Shown here: one piece after another, positions 37,626-48,945 of the stretch | How the letters are laid out: each line of letters opens with the position of its first letter | Numbering within the stretch: the first letter of the stretch is position 1 | NCBI GenBank assembly: GCA_027919835.1 | Contig: JANVFP010000012.1 | Location: forward strand, 434,001 to 498,000 | DNA: 64,000 nt | Reading direction: 5' to 3' | Source of the DNA: Lentinula raphanica | Taxonomy: Eukaryota > Basidiomycota > Agaricomycetes > Agaricales > Omphalotaceae | The notes under the pieces: model-generated | Told to the model about the DNA's origin: nothing | The model's database searches: none | The model's input: the letters and a program-made list of their open reading frames with translations, nothing else | Position numbers and translations under genes: made by a program

Positions 37626-39612
37626 ATGAACTTCTATGATGTACAACTAGAAACAGGGTCAGAAAGAGGATGGGAGACCAAGGATGCCGCAGAAGAGCTC
37701 AAGAGTGTTGCAGAGAGGTGTGTCAGTACACTCACTGTCCAAGTCTCCCATTTATGATTCTTTGTCGGTTATTTCAGCCATGTCTTTGCTTATTCTCTGC
37801 AACGATGTGAGTACACAAGTGCAAATCTGATATAACACACGCTCAGGTTCGCTTCAGCAAGAGAGAAATGGCTCAACTCTGTGTTTCCTAAACTCACCAG
37901 CAAATCCAAAAAGGGATCCAAGGCTGGATCGGATACCTCCGCTGTTCTGCCACACGACTTGCGTTTTCGCGGAATATGTGAAGTTCAGATTGGCCCTCAT
38001 ATCTTCTCAAATACTTCCTTCCAAGAAGCAGTCTATCTAACGCCAGCTACTGACCAGACTTCGAGTATCCCCTCGTATGTCGGTTTGACGTCGAATGCTG
38101 CATCCCATTCCACTTTCGAACCAACCGCCGCATCTCCCGCTCTCATAGACCAGATCAATGCTGCAGCCGCTACAAACCCTGTCTTAGCTTCTCTTCTACA
38201 ACTCGCCAGTACCGGCCAGGCAACACAAGATCAACTTCAGATGCTTAGCGTCACCATACGGTCGCTGGCCGCTAATCCCATACCTCCCTCTCATTATGGT
38301 CAATCGAATGTTGCACCATCACCAACATCGAAGAAAGATGCAGACCTGGTCGTTACATTCGCGGAATCATCCCAAATCCGATTCGTGATTCCTCGCGGGA
38401 TTGCAGTTTGCGAGCCTGTGTCAGGAACCGGCAACGATCTTGAATTCGACGTCGTCCTCTACGTTCAGTTGCACAACAAAGAGAACGTTAATACTCCGGC
38501 AGGACATTCGCAGAACTCCAGCTATGATAAATCTCATATGCTGAGGATGACACTGCGCGGGGCTTCCGAGTCCCTCTGGAACACCATCAATCATTGGATT
38601 GGCGGAGAAGATATAATAAAGGCCAACAGGGAAATTTTGGATGGACTCGTTCGTCTCTTTCTTCTCTTTCCTATACTATTTCTCTGAGTTATATTGCATC
38701 AGAAAGCCAAACGACCACGGAAGACGTATCTTGCATATCGTCTTCCTGAGGGATCAGTCCTTGACCGTGTTAGAGCTGTCAGTATACACGAATTGTGTTT
38801 CCGACTCCAACAACTTACATGTCTAATGCACAGGCCTCTTCCGCTCCTTACCCCATGAAATTTCTCAAACCTCCTGCTTCAATTCCAAGGCCACGACGTT
38901 CAAAAAAGACGATTCCATCGAACGTGTCACAAACATCATTAACATCATATCTTCCTTCATCCGAAACTCAAACGACTACTCAATCACGAAGAAAGAGAAA
39001 TACAGCCGAGCTTACAGAGAACTACAACGCAGCATTGGACTTAGCTGCTGCGATCACAGGCGCAGGGCAAACTGGTAGCTCTACCTCAAATGAACCAGCC
39101 CATTCTTCCGCTATTCCTACTCCGAACTCTGTTGTTCTCGCAGGTGCACCTCCCCCTCCATCAAAGAAACAAAAGTCGCGAACAAGCAGGAAGACAGCAA
39201 ATGATTTTCAGCCTGCAGCAACCGAGATCAAGTGTAGATCATGTCAAGCAACGAATGTTCCTCTCATGCTTGGTGGACGTGTGTACCTTTCTTTTCCGTT
39301 GTTGTGCCCGTGTACTCAACGTATCGTTTGTTTCCCTTCTCACTGACTCTAGGATTCTGTCGTATTTGCGTAGAAGCAGGACGCGGAACGGCTGACATTC
39401 CTCAAGTACCAGGCCATGGTTCGCGTGCTTCTGCATCCTACACGCCAAAGTATATCCCCCCTCCTGCTCCTCCGCCGATAGGAACTCATACCCACCTTAC
39501 GTTGATGAATGCTTCTCAGTATCCATCAGCGACACCCAGATCTGATGCAGTGGCAGATATCACCGCTGGCGACACTCCAAATTGCCTTAATGTAGAACAT
39601 ACGCGAAAATGA
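37626..39612 (+). CDS. unknown protein with two CxxC pairs (possible zinc finger)
   Basis: About 530 residues, roughly seven exons. Start at 37626: MNFYDVQLETGSERGWETKD, AAEELKSVAE, then across two introns SHVFAYSLQR and SREKWLNSVFPKLTSKSKKG. A conserved-looking middle reads LPHDLRFRGICEVQIGPHIF, DADLVVTFAESSQIRFVIPR, LEFDVVLYVQLHNKENVN and LRGASESLWNTINHWIGGED. The last part reads ATEIKCRSCQATNVPLML and, after an intron, FCRICVEAGRG: C-x2-C-x13-C-x2-C, reminiscent of a shortened GATA-type zinc knuckle (inference). A basic stretch, PRPRRSKKTIPSN, could be a nuclear localisation signal. Function unknown; nuclear regulator possible. Shares a 91-bp divergent promoter with BDP1. Confidence 0.72.
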
Positions 39613-40068
39613 AACATGTTTCATAACCACAAACTTCATTTATCTTTGCGGAAGAAAACTATCTCTATCTGTTGTTGGTATGTCATCTTTTAATTGCTCC
39701 GCGGACTGCCATCATTCTTTTGAGGCCTATTTCGCTCGTTTCTGCTCAAATGCCATAGAATCGCACTTCGAACTCTATAAGTGAACAGTGATTAACAAAT
39801 TCAAGACTTCTACGTTAATGGATGCAGAGTTTGAGGATCCTCGCGTCATTTGGTGTAATTCATTTTAAAATTTCGCTCGTATCAGAGGAAGGAAGGTTGT
39901 GCCTACATGTATCAGAAAAAGTGCTTGTATAGGTTCACCCCCTTGGTACGGCGATGTGCATAGTGCTTGAACATTCTTTCTAAAATTTCCATTATTCAGG
40001 TTCAAGTTTTCACACTCAAACAAAGACAACATATAACATAGTGATATTGTGCGAAGCCCCACGACTTC
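39613..40068. other. intergenic between convergent genes
   Basis: 456 bp, AT-rich; 3' regions of two genes. No further feature seen. Confidence 0.4.
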
Positions 40069-40771
40069 TCAGAGCTGTACTTCCACGCCAGTAGTCGAAT
40101 AAGTGCGTGTTTCCTCCGACGTGTTTTGTCCGCCTTTGCAACTACGGCCATGCCTCTTCAAATTGTTCCGAGAAGGGAATTGGCTCTTACAGCCTTCGCA
40201 CTTAAATGGCTTGACTCGACGATGAGCATTGAGATGATCTATCGAGTCAATTTGAACAAGGGCTCTCAGGGTACTGAACGTGAACACTAAACGCAAAACT
40301 CACATGTAAAATTCTGTTTGGTAGTGAAGTCGGCACCACAGTTGGGTACAAGGCAGACAAAACGTATCGGTTTCTTTCCCTTGGCTGGGCAAGTGATACG
40401 TCGTCGATGTGCAGCGGCTCTGACTGCCATAGACCCCACTTTTGCCGGAGCCTGCGCTGTTAAGGTGCTAGTTTGACTTGCTGCCCCAATATCAGCCCCC
40501 GACTTTTCAGCGAAGCCACTCTCGTAGGCTTCATCGTACCCGCCGCCATCGTAGTCTTGCGCGCCACCGGTGGTGACATCAATGATGAATGAATCACTCC
40601 CAGCGTCGGCTCCCCACTGGTCGGCTTGAACACCGTATACGTCGAAATTGGAAGCAAGATGGGAAAACTCTCTTGCAGGCGTCTGGTAGTATGAAGTTGG
40701 AATAATAAAAGTACTACTTCCAATGAGTGAGAGTTATCATTTCACTCCTGTCACCGCACTTACTCGTCCAT
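40069..40771 (-). CDS. zinc-finger protein, copy 1 of a tandem pair
   Basis: Short putative transcription factor of about 190 residues. A tiny first exon (MDD, start at 40771) joins STFIIPTSYYQTPAREFSHL. The N-terminus is acidic and aromatic, as activation regions often are. A basic patch (RAAAHRRRITCPAKGKKPIR) leads into finger 1, FVCLVPNCGADFTTKQNFTY with HLNAH (C-x4-C-x12-H-x3-H), and finger 2, CEGCKSQFPSRNNLKRHGRS with C (C-x2-C-x12-H-x3-C). An intron at 40239-40303 cuts finger 1 one codon before its first His. It ends with TGA at 40069. The upstream neighbour at 41672-42307 has the same architecture and intron position. DNA target unknown. Confidence 0.82.
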
Positions 40772-41671
40772 CTTGCACATGGCGCAGGTAGTTTTGGTGA
40801 GAAGGAAGAGTGTTCGGGTACTTTTCGACTTGAAGATAACTCATTTCTCGTCTTCTCCCTGCCATTGACGTTATCATAGAAAATAGAATAATCCATGTGT
40901 TCCTGCCACCACCACTATATTCGCCTTTTTTTAAAGGCTGTTAAGTCCTTGATCTCGGAGGATCGTCATTATAGGTTAGTTGTTTGATTCGAATTGATAA
41001 CGAGTAGGTATGCGGCGGATTCTTCAAGTCATTCGTTCCACAGTGTCATCTGAGAAAACCGGAGAAGAGAAGCCACTGGCCGGGAGAAACCGTTCGAAAA
41101 TCATTCGCTTTGAAGTACTTATGCATATACTCAGAACTATTTTCTAGAACACAGTGCAGTTTCGAAAGCAATAAAAAGTAGTACTGCAAATGGAAATCCA
41201 GAGCCACAAGGTCGGCGACCTATCTCAAACATCAAACTTTATCATAGACAACCTTGAGGCTTGAAGTCACTAACCACGGTCAACGACTAGATCACCGTTC
41301 TCAAATGATCTAGGACGCTAGCGACATGTCTTTGGAAAAATGTCATCCAAGTCGTACGACTCTAATTGTGCCATCCATCGCACCAAGTTCTTTTTCTGAT
41401 TCGGGTCTGAGATCTCCAAAGTCTATGGTGATTGCGAATTTTGAGACTAGTTGAGTTTATTGGCAGACCTTGAACTTGTGGTATTGACTATTGATGCTCG
41501 ACGACAGATGAAAACACTACGAATACAAAGACTGGCCTCCAGTACTCGAGGCTGGCAGCCCCTTCAGCAAAGTTTGAACTTGTTGCAATCAACCGCAAAC
41601 TCTACTTGTCTACTAGTCACGGTACGTCGGTAATTGTTATGATTGTATGGAGGTAAACAGTTCATCTCGAC
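40772..41671. other. intergenic between the zinc-finger paralogues
   Basis: 900 bp. A minus-strand frame at 40714-40896 probably lies over the 5' UTR of copy 1. A short plus-strand frame at 41451-41633 is unsupported. Confidence 0.4.
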
Positions 41672-42307
41672 CTAGTGACTAGACGAGGCAATTGCTCCGG
41701 CTCGAGACTTTCCAGCTTTGCAACTGGATTTCAAGTGTCGCCTGAGATTGTTACGAGAAGGAAATCGGCTATCGCAATCCCCACACTGGTATCGCTTGAT
41801 TCCGAAGTGAGCCTCTAAATGATCTAGCAAACACGATCATTGAGCCATTCAAGTCTCAGAGTCAGGATAATACTCACATTCAAGGTTGTGTTTTGCCGTG
41901 AAATGGGCATTGCAATCCAGTATGGGACAAAAGAATCTCGGTGTGCTCCCGTCTTTGCCTGGGCGCACGACGCGTCGGCGACGGGCAGCGTCTCTACACG
42001 CTACCGATCCGACTCCTTTGATAACGATTGGTGCCATCGAAACACTGGGGTAGTTCGCGCCTTCTCTGGACTCTGGGATGATTTCTTCAGGTTGCCATTG
42101 TGTTCCGATTGACGGCCCATAATGATCAACCTGCACTTCACTCCTTGCGGCGGCGAGGTCAGCATCGGGTACCCAATCAGTAGTACGGGCACCAAACATG
42201 TTGAGAGTAGGGAATGGATCGAAGGTAGTGTCTGTATAGCTGTTTACAACGAGTCAGTATGTTTCTTCAGCTCATGATCATCACTGCCGATGTACTCACT
42301 TTGCCAT
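41672..42307 (-). CDS. zinc-finger protein, copy 2 of a tandem pair
   Basis: About 170 residues, paralogous to the gene at 40069-40771. A minute first exon (MAN, start at 42307) joins YTDTTFDPFPTLNMFGARTT. The N-terminus is acidic, followed by a basic patch ACRDAARRRRVVRPGKDGST. Finger 1 is FFCPILDCNAHFTAKHNLEY with HLEAH (C-x4-C-x12-H-x3-H), and finger 2 is CGDCDSRFPSRNNLRRHLKS with SC (C-x2-C-x12-H-x4-C). An intron falls at the same place and phase in finger 1 as in copy 1. Ends AGAIASSSH, TAG at 41672. The N-termini of the two copies have diverged almost completely while the finger block SRFPSRNNLRRH/SQFPSRNNLKRH is kept, suggesting selection on DNA binding. Confidence 0.82.
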
Positions 42308-44357
42308 TATATGTAGATCCGGCTGAACTGGCGCTTGGAGGGGGAGGAGGGGTTTGTTGAGTTGGGAAAACTGCTTACCTTTCACTCTTCAGCTTCAGCC
42401 TTATTTATGGTATTTGAGCTATCGTTCCCTGCTAAGAGCTGCCGGGCTTGAATATTTGAATCGGCATCTGGTCCATTAATTTTATGACTGCTTCTTCGAA
42501 AAAATTCATATTTGGGGTTTCTACGTCGCCTTTAATTCCTCCAAGCTTATATCTCAGATTGGAATATGATAATCTATTAGTAGTACAGCACTGACTCCGG
42601 AACCAAGAAACCGGAATCCAATCATCAATACTACCACTTCAATAGGCCAGACCACTGATGTGTTTGAGATAGATGCCACAAACTTATATTCATGAAAATG
42701 CACCAGTTAAACCCACAATCCTCACAGGATTCTATTGCCCCTCCATCAGTAGGTGAAGTTAGGGAAGCATTTCATTGCCAGGACAGGTGCTGCAAGAATA
42801 ACACGAGCGGATTTAATTGCTTGACCACTGAATGGCGAACAATCAGCATAGTATTCTTGGAACGACAATGATGTGGGACCGTGGGCCAAACCAACTCACG
42901 GTCTATGTTGTCAGTTCCTGAATTTTCGGCTCGGTTCAGTTGGATCTCGAAGACTTTCTCGGAAAAATGAGAAGATGATCGGTATGCACTTACCCCTACT
43001 TACCCCAACCCATAGTGATGTCCAGACTTCCGATTTGAAGTAATCACCCCACCTCTTGCATCTCTTGTGGCCCGTGCCCATAGACTTCATGGTGAGCAGG
43101 GAAATCAGCTTTTCTAAGCGTAATAACAAACAACCCTAAACAACCTTCACGGAGCAGATCAGTCAGAAGTCTGCTGTACGAAATGATTGGAAATTGTTTC
43201 ACGAGGTTTGCCTGCTACATTCCTTCCTTCCTTCCTTTTGGAGTCTGGTCTGCCATGCTCTTCAAGAGAAAGGCTCAAGTGATCGTTGAACTATGCCAGA
43301 TCACGAAAGAGGATTTTGTCTGATATTTCTAGCATTCTGCCGGCGGTTGTCACTTGTTTTCAACTCTGTTTACCAGCCGCCCAAGCTAGCTAACATCTAT
43401 CACAATATCATTGTTATGTCTCACAAAGGGTGCATTGAACATGCCTTCATACTGGAGTTTTTCAACTAGCGCCAGCACTTCCTTGGTTCAATCACCATGT
43501 TCAAGTTGCAAGATCCCGCTGGTTCGAACGTTTCATGCCGCCTGCTAACGATGGCCGCGACTGAGAGTGCAATCTGGGCACCTGCTGCAAAATGCATTCT
43601 CATTGAATTTTACAACTATCCGAGTTTCGAGAACACGAGCAGTCACCTTATTTCATTAGTCCCAATGTGTCAATTTGAATCGATGCCTTTCTGAGAACAA
43701 GGTGCAATTCATCGATGAGACCACACCTACAGGAACTTTGTTGATAGGGATGTGGACTGATGCGAAAGGAACCTTATGCGATGCCAGATTTTTTGTCTAT
43801 TCAACAGCACCTGGCTAGAATTGTGAAGCAAGGCCAACTACGAAAAGCCTAAAAAACCTGCCTCTAGGTAACATGGTTTCTGCCAGACATTCTAAGCAGT
43901 GCGTCGTCAGCGTACAGTCACGTAGCAATGTAGTCTTCGTGGTGGCGAAAGATATTTATGATTAGCAAGGTGCATTTTGAGAACTGCCATGAGCACTCCG
44001 GCACCTCAATCCCGAGACTCGTACACAGACACGATATATGAATACAAATGACCTGTTTGATTGTGAGAAGTTATTCGTGTGCAGTGCATGGGGGAGAACG
44101 AAGAATATACGAGGATCAACTGAGAGATGGCAGGCTCCGAATTATGGGAGTCCAAGCGCTACTTCGGTGTGCTTATGATTCAAACCCGGCCGAGCACCTG
44201 AAACTTGTACTGTGCAATTTGAACACCTATATTGTACGTGGATATAAGTATACACTTTGAAACGCACCAACGTAGATATTCACCCGCTCAACAACCACCA
44301 ATTTTCAGTCGAGCACGCTACATTGACTACCCAAGCCTATATGGTGGATAAACGCCT
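42308..44357. other. intergenic, 2 kb without a recognisable gene
   Basis: Only short unsupported frames. A (CCTT)n run lies at about 43222-43237 (cattccttccttccttccttt). No tRNA, repeat pair or transposon end was recognised. Confidence 0.5.
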
Positions 44358-45205
44358 CTAGCCAATTTCAACCCCTCCAACTTTGACGGAGACTCTGATG
44401 GGGAACGGCGAGATTGTAGCAGCATTTGTGATAAGCGGAACAGCAGTACGACCACGATCAGAAGATGTATGTGTGAGCATGGTGTGGATAGCCTTGGTAA
44501 GGGTGTTCGACAGTGCTGTATCGAACTGTTGACGATCTACGAGAAAGACGGGTTGAGAAACGGAAGATCGAACGCTCATGATGTAGTATGTACCTACCTC
44601 GATCGCGAGGTTGCTGCATTTCCGCATTGATTATCCTGCTCAAATACGTAGCCGAACGCAAAGGATGAAACGAGCGTCGACACATAGCAACTAGCAGGGA
44701 CAAACCATTGTTCCCATGGCACATCTTCCTCGCCGACATAGACTTGAAACCAGCTTTTCTTCGGCCGTTTTTCAGAAAAGGTGACTACGATCTTTTGAAA
44801 CCTGATCAGTCCGAATGTGAAGAGATTATGGTCAACGACACAGTACCTGTCCCCTTTTGCTCATTCCACCTTCGATGCCTTTCCAGAATAAATCTACCTT
44901 GTCCTCTACAAGTTGCTCCATTTCCGGGTCCGATACACCTGGCTGTACCATCATCAGCCTTCAGGTAGCGAGCAGAATGTGGAAGCATTGTTTGAACCAT
45001 GGTTACACCTAGAACCTCCCTTGTAATTGGCTTTATCGTTCCAAAAAGACGATGAAAAAGTATTGCGTCGAGAATGGCCCGAAGGACATCCTTGACAGTG
45101 TGCCGGTCGAGGATCTGAAGTAGACTGGGTTCAATGAAGCTATCGAGGGAGACGTATTGTAACAAACTGTACCAGGTCGATGGTAATGGTAGGATAGGTG
45201 TTCAT
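44358..45205 (-). CDS. ATG101: ATG101, autophagy-initiation HORMA protein
   Basis: Subunit of the Atg1/ULK-Atg13 initiation complex, stabilising Atg13 through a HORMA dimer. Start at 45205: MNTYPTITIDL, then after a 59-nt intron ILDRHTVKDVLRAILDAILF and HRLFGTIKPITREVLGVTM, the family's N-terminal signature. Further exons read EMEQLVEDKVDLFWKGIEGG, then FSEKRPKKSWFQVYVGEEDV and PWEQW (the beta-strand carrying the WF finger region), RSATYLSRIINAEMQQPRDR and the C-terminal exon AIHTMLTHTSSDRGRTAVPL and ITNAATISPFPIRVSVKVGG. About 210-220 residues, as expected. Choosing 45205 over the ATG at 45165 recovers the usual short Thr/Ile-rich N-terminus. Confidence 0.93.
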
Positions 45206-46980
45206 CGGGCGTTTATTTTCTCATGACGAGACATTGAGCGCAGAAGATAAGAGATTAGATAAGCCTATTGTGTGATCATCATCAAGTGGTCCGAATACAC
45301 CTTGACCTACCTCGACTCTTCCCCAACAGTCCCCAACCGCCACTCATAGAAATTTGCATTTCCGCGAAACCTTTCCGTTGTGCATTTCATCTGTAGACAG
45401 TCATATACGCTCATGGCTCTATCCGTCCTTTGCCTTACTCATATCCAAGAGGATTGGCAAGTTATCTGGGCAGCAACTTGAACGAAACAGCGGTCAACCT
45501 CTGAAGCTACCAAAATCAGCCTGATGCATTTTCCACTTCTGAAACTCTCGATCACGATATCCTTGGTAGCTGCAGAGCCTCCAACAATCATAGGTCATTC
45601 GATGGCGCTACTCACTTGGGCTTGCCATGAACTCAACCCAAATTTCCAAGGACATGAATGCGGGCGTGGAGTCTTCAGCTGCTTTCAAAAATCCACTGAC
45701 AGAGTCATACAAAGACTCGATGCTCATGGTTGATGAAACGTGCTGTCAAGAGGGGAGGACAACTTCGGGCATATTGGCGCGATATCTACAGGATGCATCG
45801 CGACTGGGAGACTCCGATTCTGCTCAATCAGTGTTTGAAGGAGAGAAGATCACAGACATAGCCTGAACCTTCAGAATGCCTTTGTATCAAATACACCTTG
45901 AACCAGCTCAATTCAATATTGGACCCCCGCTCGAGGACACGGTCGCGGCAATGCCCATCAAAAAGGTACAAGGAGTGCATACGTTGGGAAAAGGTGCGCT
46001 GTATGTTGGATTCGTTGCTAATATCCTGACTTTTCTACATGACCATATACATTCTCTGTACATGATTCATCATATATGGCAATATCTTGGCTACGTTTGC
46101 CGTCGAAGGGGAAGCCGGAGCCAGAGTCGAAAAGTAGGCGGAGTTGCAGTCCTATTCGACTGTTTTCGTTTCAAATAGGAAAGAGCATAGTACATATGTG
46201 AGTAAAAAGTTAACTTGATCGTCATTCAAGAGTTGATTGCAGAGCAGGACTTGCCTACTATCATGGGTCGGCCGTATGGACATCTATGTACATGTACATA
46301 GGTCTGTACAAGTTCTGAATTGAAGTACCTGACCCCGATATATGCTTTCCTACATACCTTTTTGTCGATCGATCATGATCAATCTGGTGATTCTATCTTT
46401 GTTACACAGGCTACCTCTTCGAGATACTTCCAAAATCTAGTCGACGAGGGACCTCAAAATCGTCACAGGGGAAGTAGTAACGGTTACAAAACTATCGTGT
46501 TCATGGGGACTCCTCGAGAATGATATATTTTGGTGGGGCAATGAATGTAGAGAGGATTGCATCGTTCCGATTCATACTACTTTGGCCATATGAGTCGATC
46601 AATCTGAAGATTGTGGAAGAAATTAATGATGGCTTGTGGTCGGTGGACCTGCTCACGGGTTCATTCGTTGCCGAAATGTTTGCGTTTCCTCTCCGGCACG
46701 TTGGTTTGTACTCATTCACGAACGATACAGATTTACAGTCAAAGAACTCCACTGTTGTCTGTCGTCTAGCACACATTGGTCAGTAGTCACCTGCTTATCA
46801 ATATCTCTCGCGTCAGCGCAGCGGATAACGGAGTAGTTCTTTACCAGAGGTGAGATGTTTGAAAGGACTTTGTCCAAGCGATCTGACGATTGCATTCGAC
46901 GGGATGATATATAAGACACGAGTTATGACTTCTAATTCCTACATTACATTTGAGACTATACATCCTCGAAGCCCACACCA
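45206..46980. other. intergenic with possible gene remnants
   Basis: 1.8 kb. Plus-strand frames at 45524-45866, 45876-46178 and 46520-46786 overlap in different frames and match nothing I recognise. They may be decayed coding sequence or chance. Confidence 0.4.
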
Positions 46981-48450
46981 ATGGTATCTCAATCAATCAA
47001 ACTTGGAGGCTCAGCTTCACACATCTCTGTTGGGCGAGTTGCTGTCAGTCTCCAGATCGTTCTGTTCTTCTGGGGGTTTCCACTAACTTGATGTTATCTC
47101 ACAGCATGGCTTGATGATGTTGTCGTGCGTTTTGCAGTCGTTTCGAGTTATCATTCGATGGTTCACCGGTGATTCCACAACAGGGCCGTCAGCGACGAGC
47201 AAGCGTTTGAATCTATCAAGGCGGGTGTCGACGCGCTTCCTTCTGGGACCAAGATGTTCTTGAACACAGGTGAGAAATAACCTGATAATCGTAGTAACTT
47301 GAAACCCTGACCTTGGTTTTCTGGCATCACCAAAAGGTGAATTCTACGACAAGAGCTGGGGTGTAGGAAATCTCTTGCTCCTCTCTCGATTCTTCGAAAA
47401 ATATCCAGAATACGCGGAGAAGACATTTCTCTCTGTCAAAGGCGCAATGAAACCAGACGGTAAAGGCTGGATTATGCCAGATTCATCGTCAGTTCTTCAA
47501 ATTGAGTTTCAACCACCGACGTTGTTTCTAAATCGTTCCGGATCTCATTCAGGATGGAGTACCTCCGACACAGTGTGGACAATTGTCAGAAGGCACTTGG
47601 ACCCAACAAGAAGATCGATCTGTATGAGCCTGCGCGTATCGATCCAAAAGTTCCGTTGGAGACTATCATGAGCAACCTGATCACTTTGCGAAATGAAGGA
47701 AAGTTCGCACATATCGGTCTGTCAGAATGTAAAGGGAGTACACTCAGAAAGGCGAATTCGGTGAGCTCGACATATAGCTGCGTTCTGATTCCGTGATCAT
47801 CTAATTGTATGTCCCTTCAGTTTCATCCTGGATCTATCGTCGCAGTTGAAGTGGAAGTCAGTGCATGGGAGTACGGACAAGAACAGAAAGATCTCATCGC
47901 AGCTGCTACGGAACTCGGTGTCTCTGTTCTAGCGTATTCACCCCTTGGACATGGTCTCCTCACAGGAACTATCACGAGTTCTGCAGACCTCCCTGGTGAA
48001 TGAGGATTTTGACATTCTTATCATCACTTGCTGATTCATTTCTCGTTATAGAGGGAGACTTCCGTGCCAGATTTGACCGCTTCAAGGAAGATAATATCAA
48101 GGCGAACTTGGCTATCGTCGAAGGGCTGAAAGCGATCGCAGAGAATCGAAAGCCTCCCATTACTACTGGGCAGCTATGCATTGCTTGGGTGGCGGCTCTT
48201 GGTCCAACCATGATCCCGCTTCCTGGTTCATCGTATGTGTTCTTGCCTGACAGCATTATACACTCCACTGACTAGTCTTGTCCTAATCGATAGGAAAGCG
48301 AGCCGTACTCTAGAAAATTTGGAGGCTGGTGATGTCCTCCTCACTAGTGAAGAAATGAAGGCGGTTGAGAAGGTTCTCGTTGAGCATCCTGTGTCTGGAG
48401 AGAGGTATATTGGCGGACCTACGAATGCCCATTTGCACCTCTGGGGTTGA
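46981..48450 (+). CDS. aldo/keto reductase, pyridoxal reductase-like (Plr1 type)
   Basis: NADPH-dependent reductase of the AKR superfamily, probably interconverting pyridoxal and pyridoxine in vitamin B6 metabolism. Start at 46981 ([20 protein letters not shown]), then across short exons [122 protein letters not shown], and [20 protein letters not shown] with [20 protein letters not shown] then LPGSS. The FYDKSWG stretch carries the usual catalytic Tyr; the Lys follows in LSVKG. The end is [12 protein letters not shown]. The substrate call rests on resemblance to yeast Plr1/YakC-type proteins from memory. About eight exons, all in frame. Confidence 0.87.
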
Positions 48451-48655
48451 TCAATTGCTGACTCGGATTCCTTGTAAAAAGTGTGTCGTATCTCTGTAAA
48501 ATGTCGAATGTACTTGAACCGCAACTCCTATCGAAAATTCTCATAGTAGAGGTCGATGAATTGGTTAGAGATTTCTGTTCAAGGCGCGTAAGGAACGTTA
48601 TACAATGTCGATAAAATGCCACTGATCTGGAAAAAAACACCAAGTCTTGTATCAT

Positions 48656-48744
48656 AGCCCACCGCGAGGGTCGAACTCGCAGCCTTCAGATCCACCTATG
48701 TTAGACTAAGAGTCTGACGCTCTATCCGATTGAGCTAGGCGGGC
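48656..48744 (-). tRNA. tRNA-Lys (CUU), with intron
   Basis: The acceptor stem is GCCCGCC (48738-48744 complement) paired with GGTGGGC (48657-48663 complement). The anticodon stem-loop reads TCAGA-CTCTTA... then TCTGA, anticodon CTT. An intron of about 15 nt interrupts after position 37. The T arm reads GCGAG-TTCGACC-CTCGC. The internal box TTCGACC is present. Confidence 0.93.
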
Positions 48745-48863
48745 AGGTAACCGTATAATTTCGCAAACATCGATTGACAAAAATCATAGTGGGTAATGAC
48801 AGTACTGAACTCCAAAAAACCGATGCACAACATACTGTATGTACATCAAACAACCATCAGGGA

Positions 48864-48945
48864 TCCGATATGGTGTAGTGGCTAACATTATCGCCTCTCA
48901 TTCATCAAGACGCGATAGCCCGGGGTTCGATTCCCCGTGTCGGAA
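48864..48945 (+). tRNA. tRNA-Glu (CUC), with 10-nt intron
   Basis: The acceptor stem TCCGATA pairs with TGTCGGA (one G-T pair). The D arm starts TGGTGTAGTGGCTAACA. The anticodon stem is ATCGC/GCGAT with anticodon CTC, and a 10-nt intron (TTCATCAAGA, 48901-48910) follows position 37. The T arm GGGGTTCGATTCCCC is perfect. 72 nt after splicing. The exon parts are identical to the gene at 55456-55540. Confidence 0.95.

Noticed and set aside
45524..46786. Small plus-strand genes upstream of the reductase
   Set aside because: Frames overlap in different phases, have no consistent splice joins and resemble no family.
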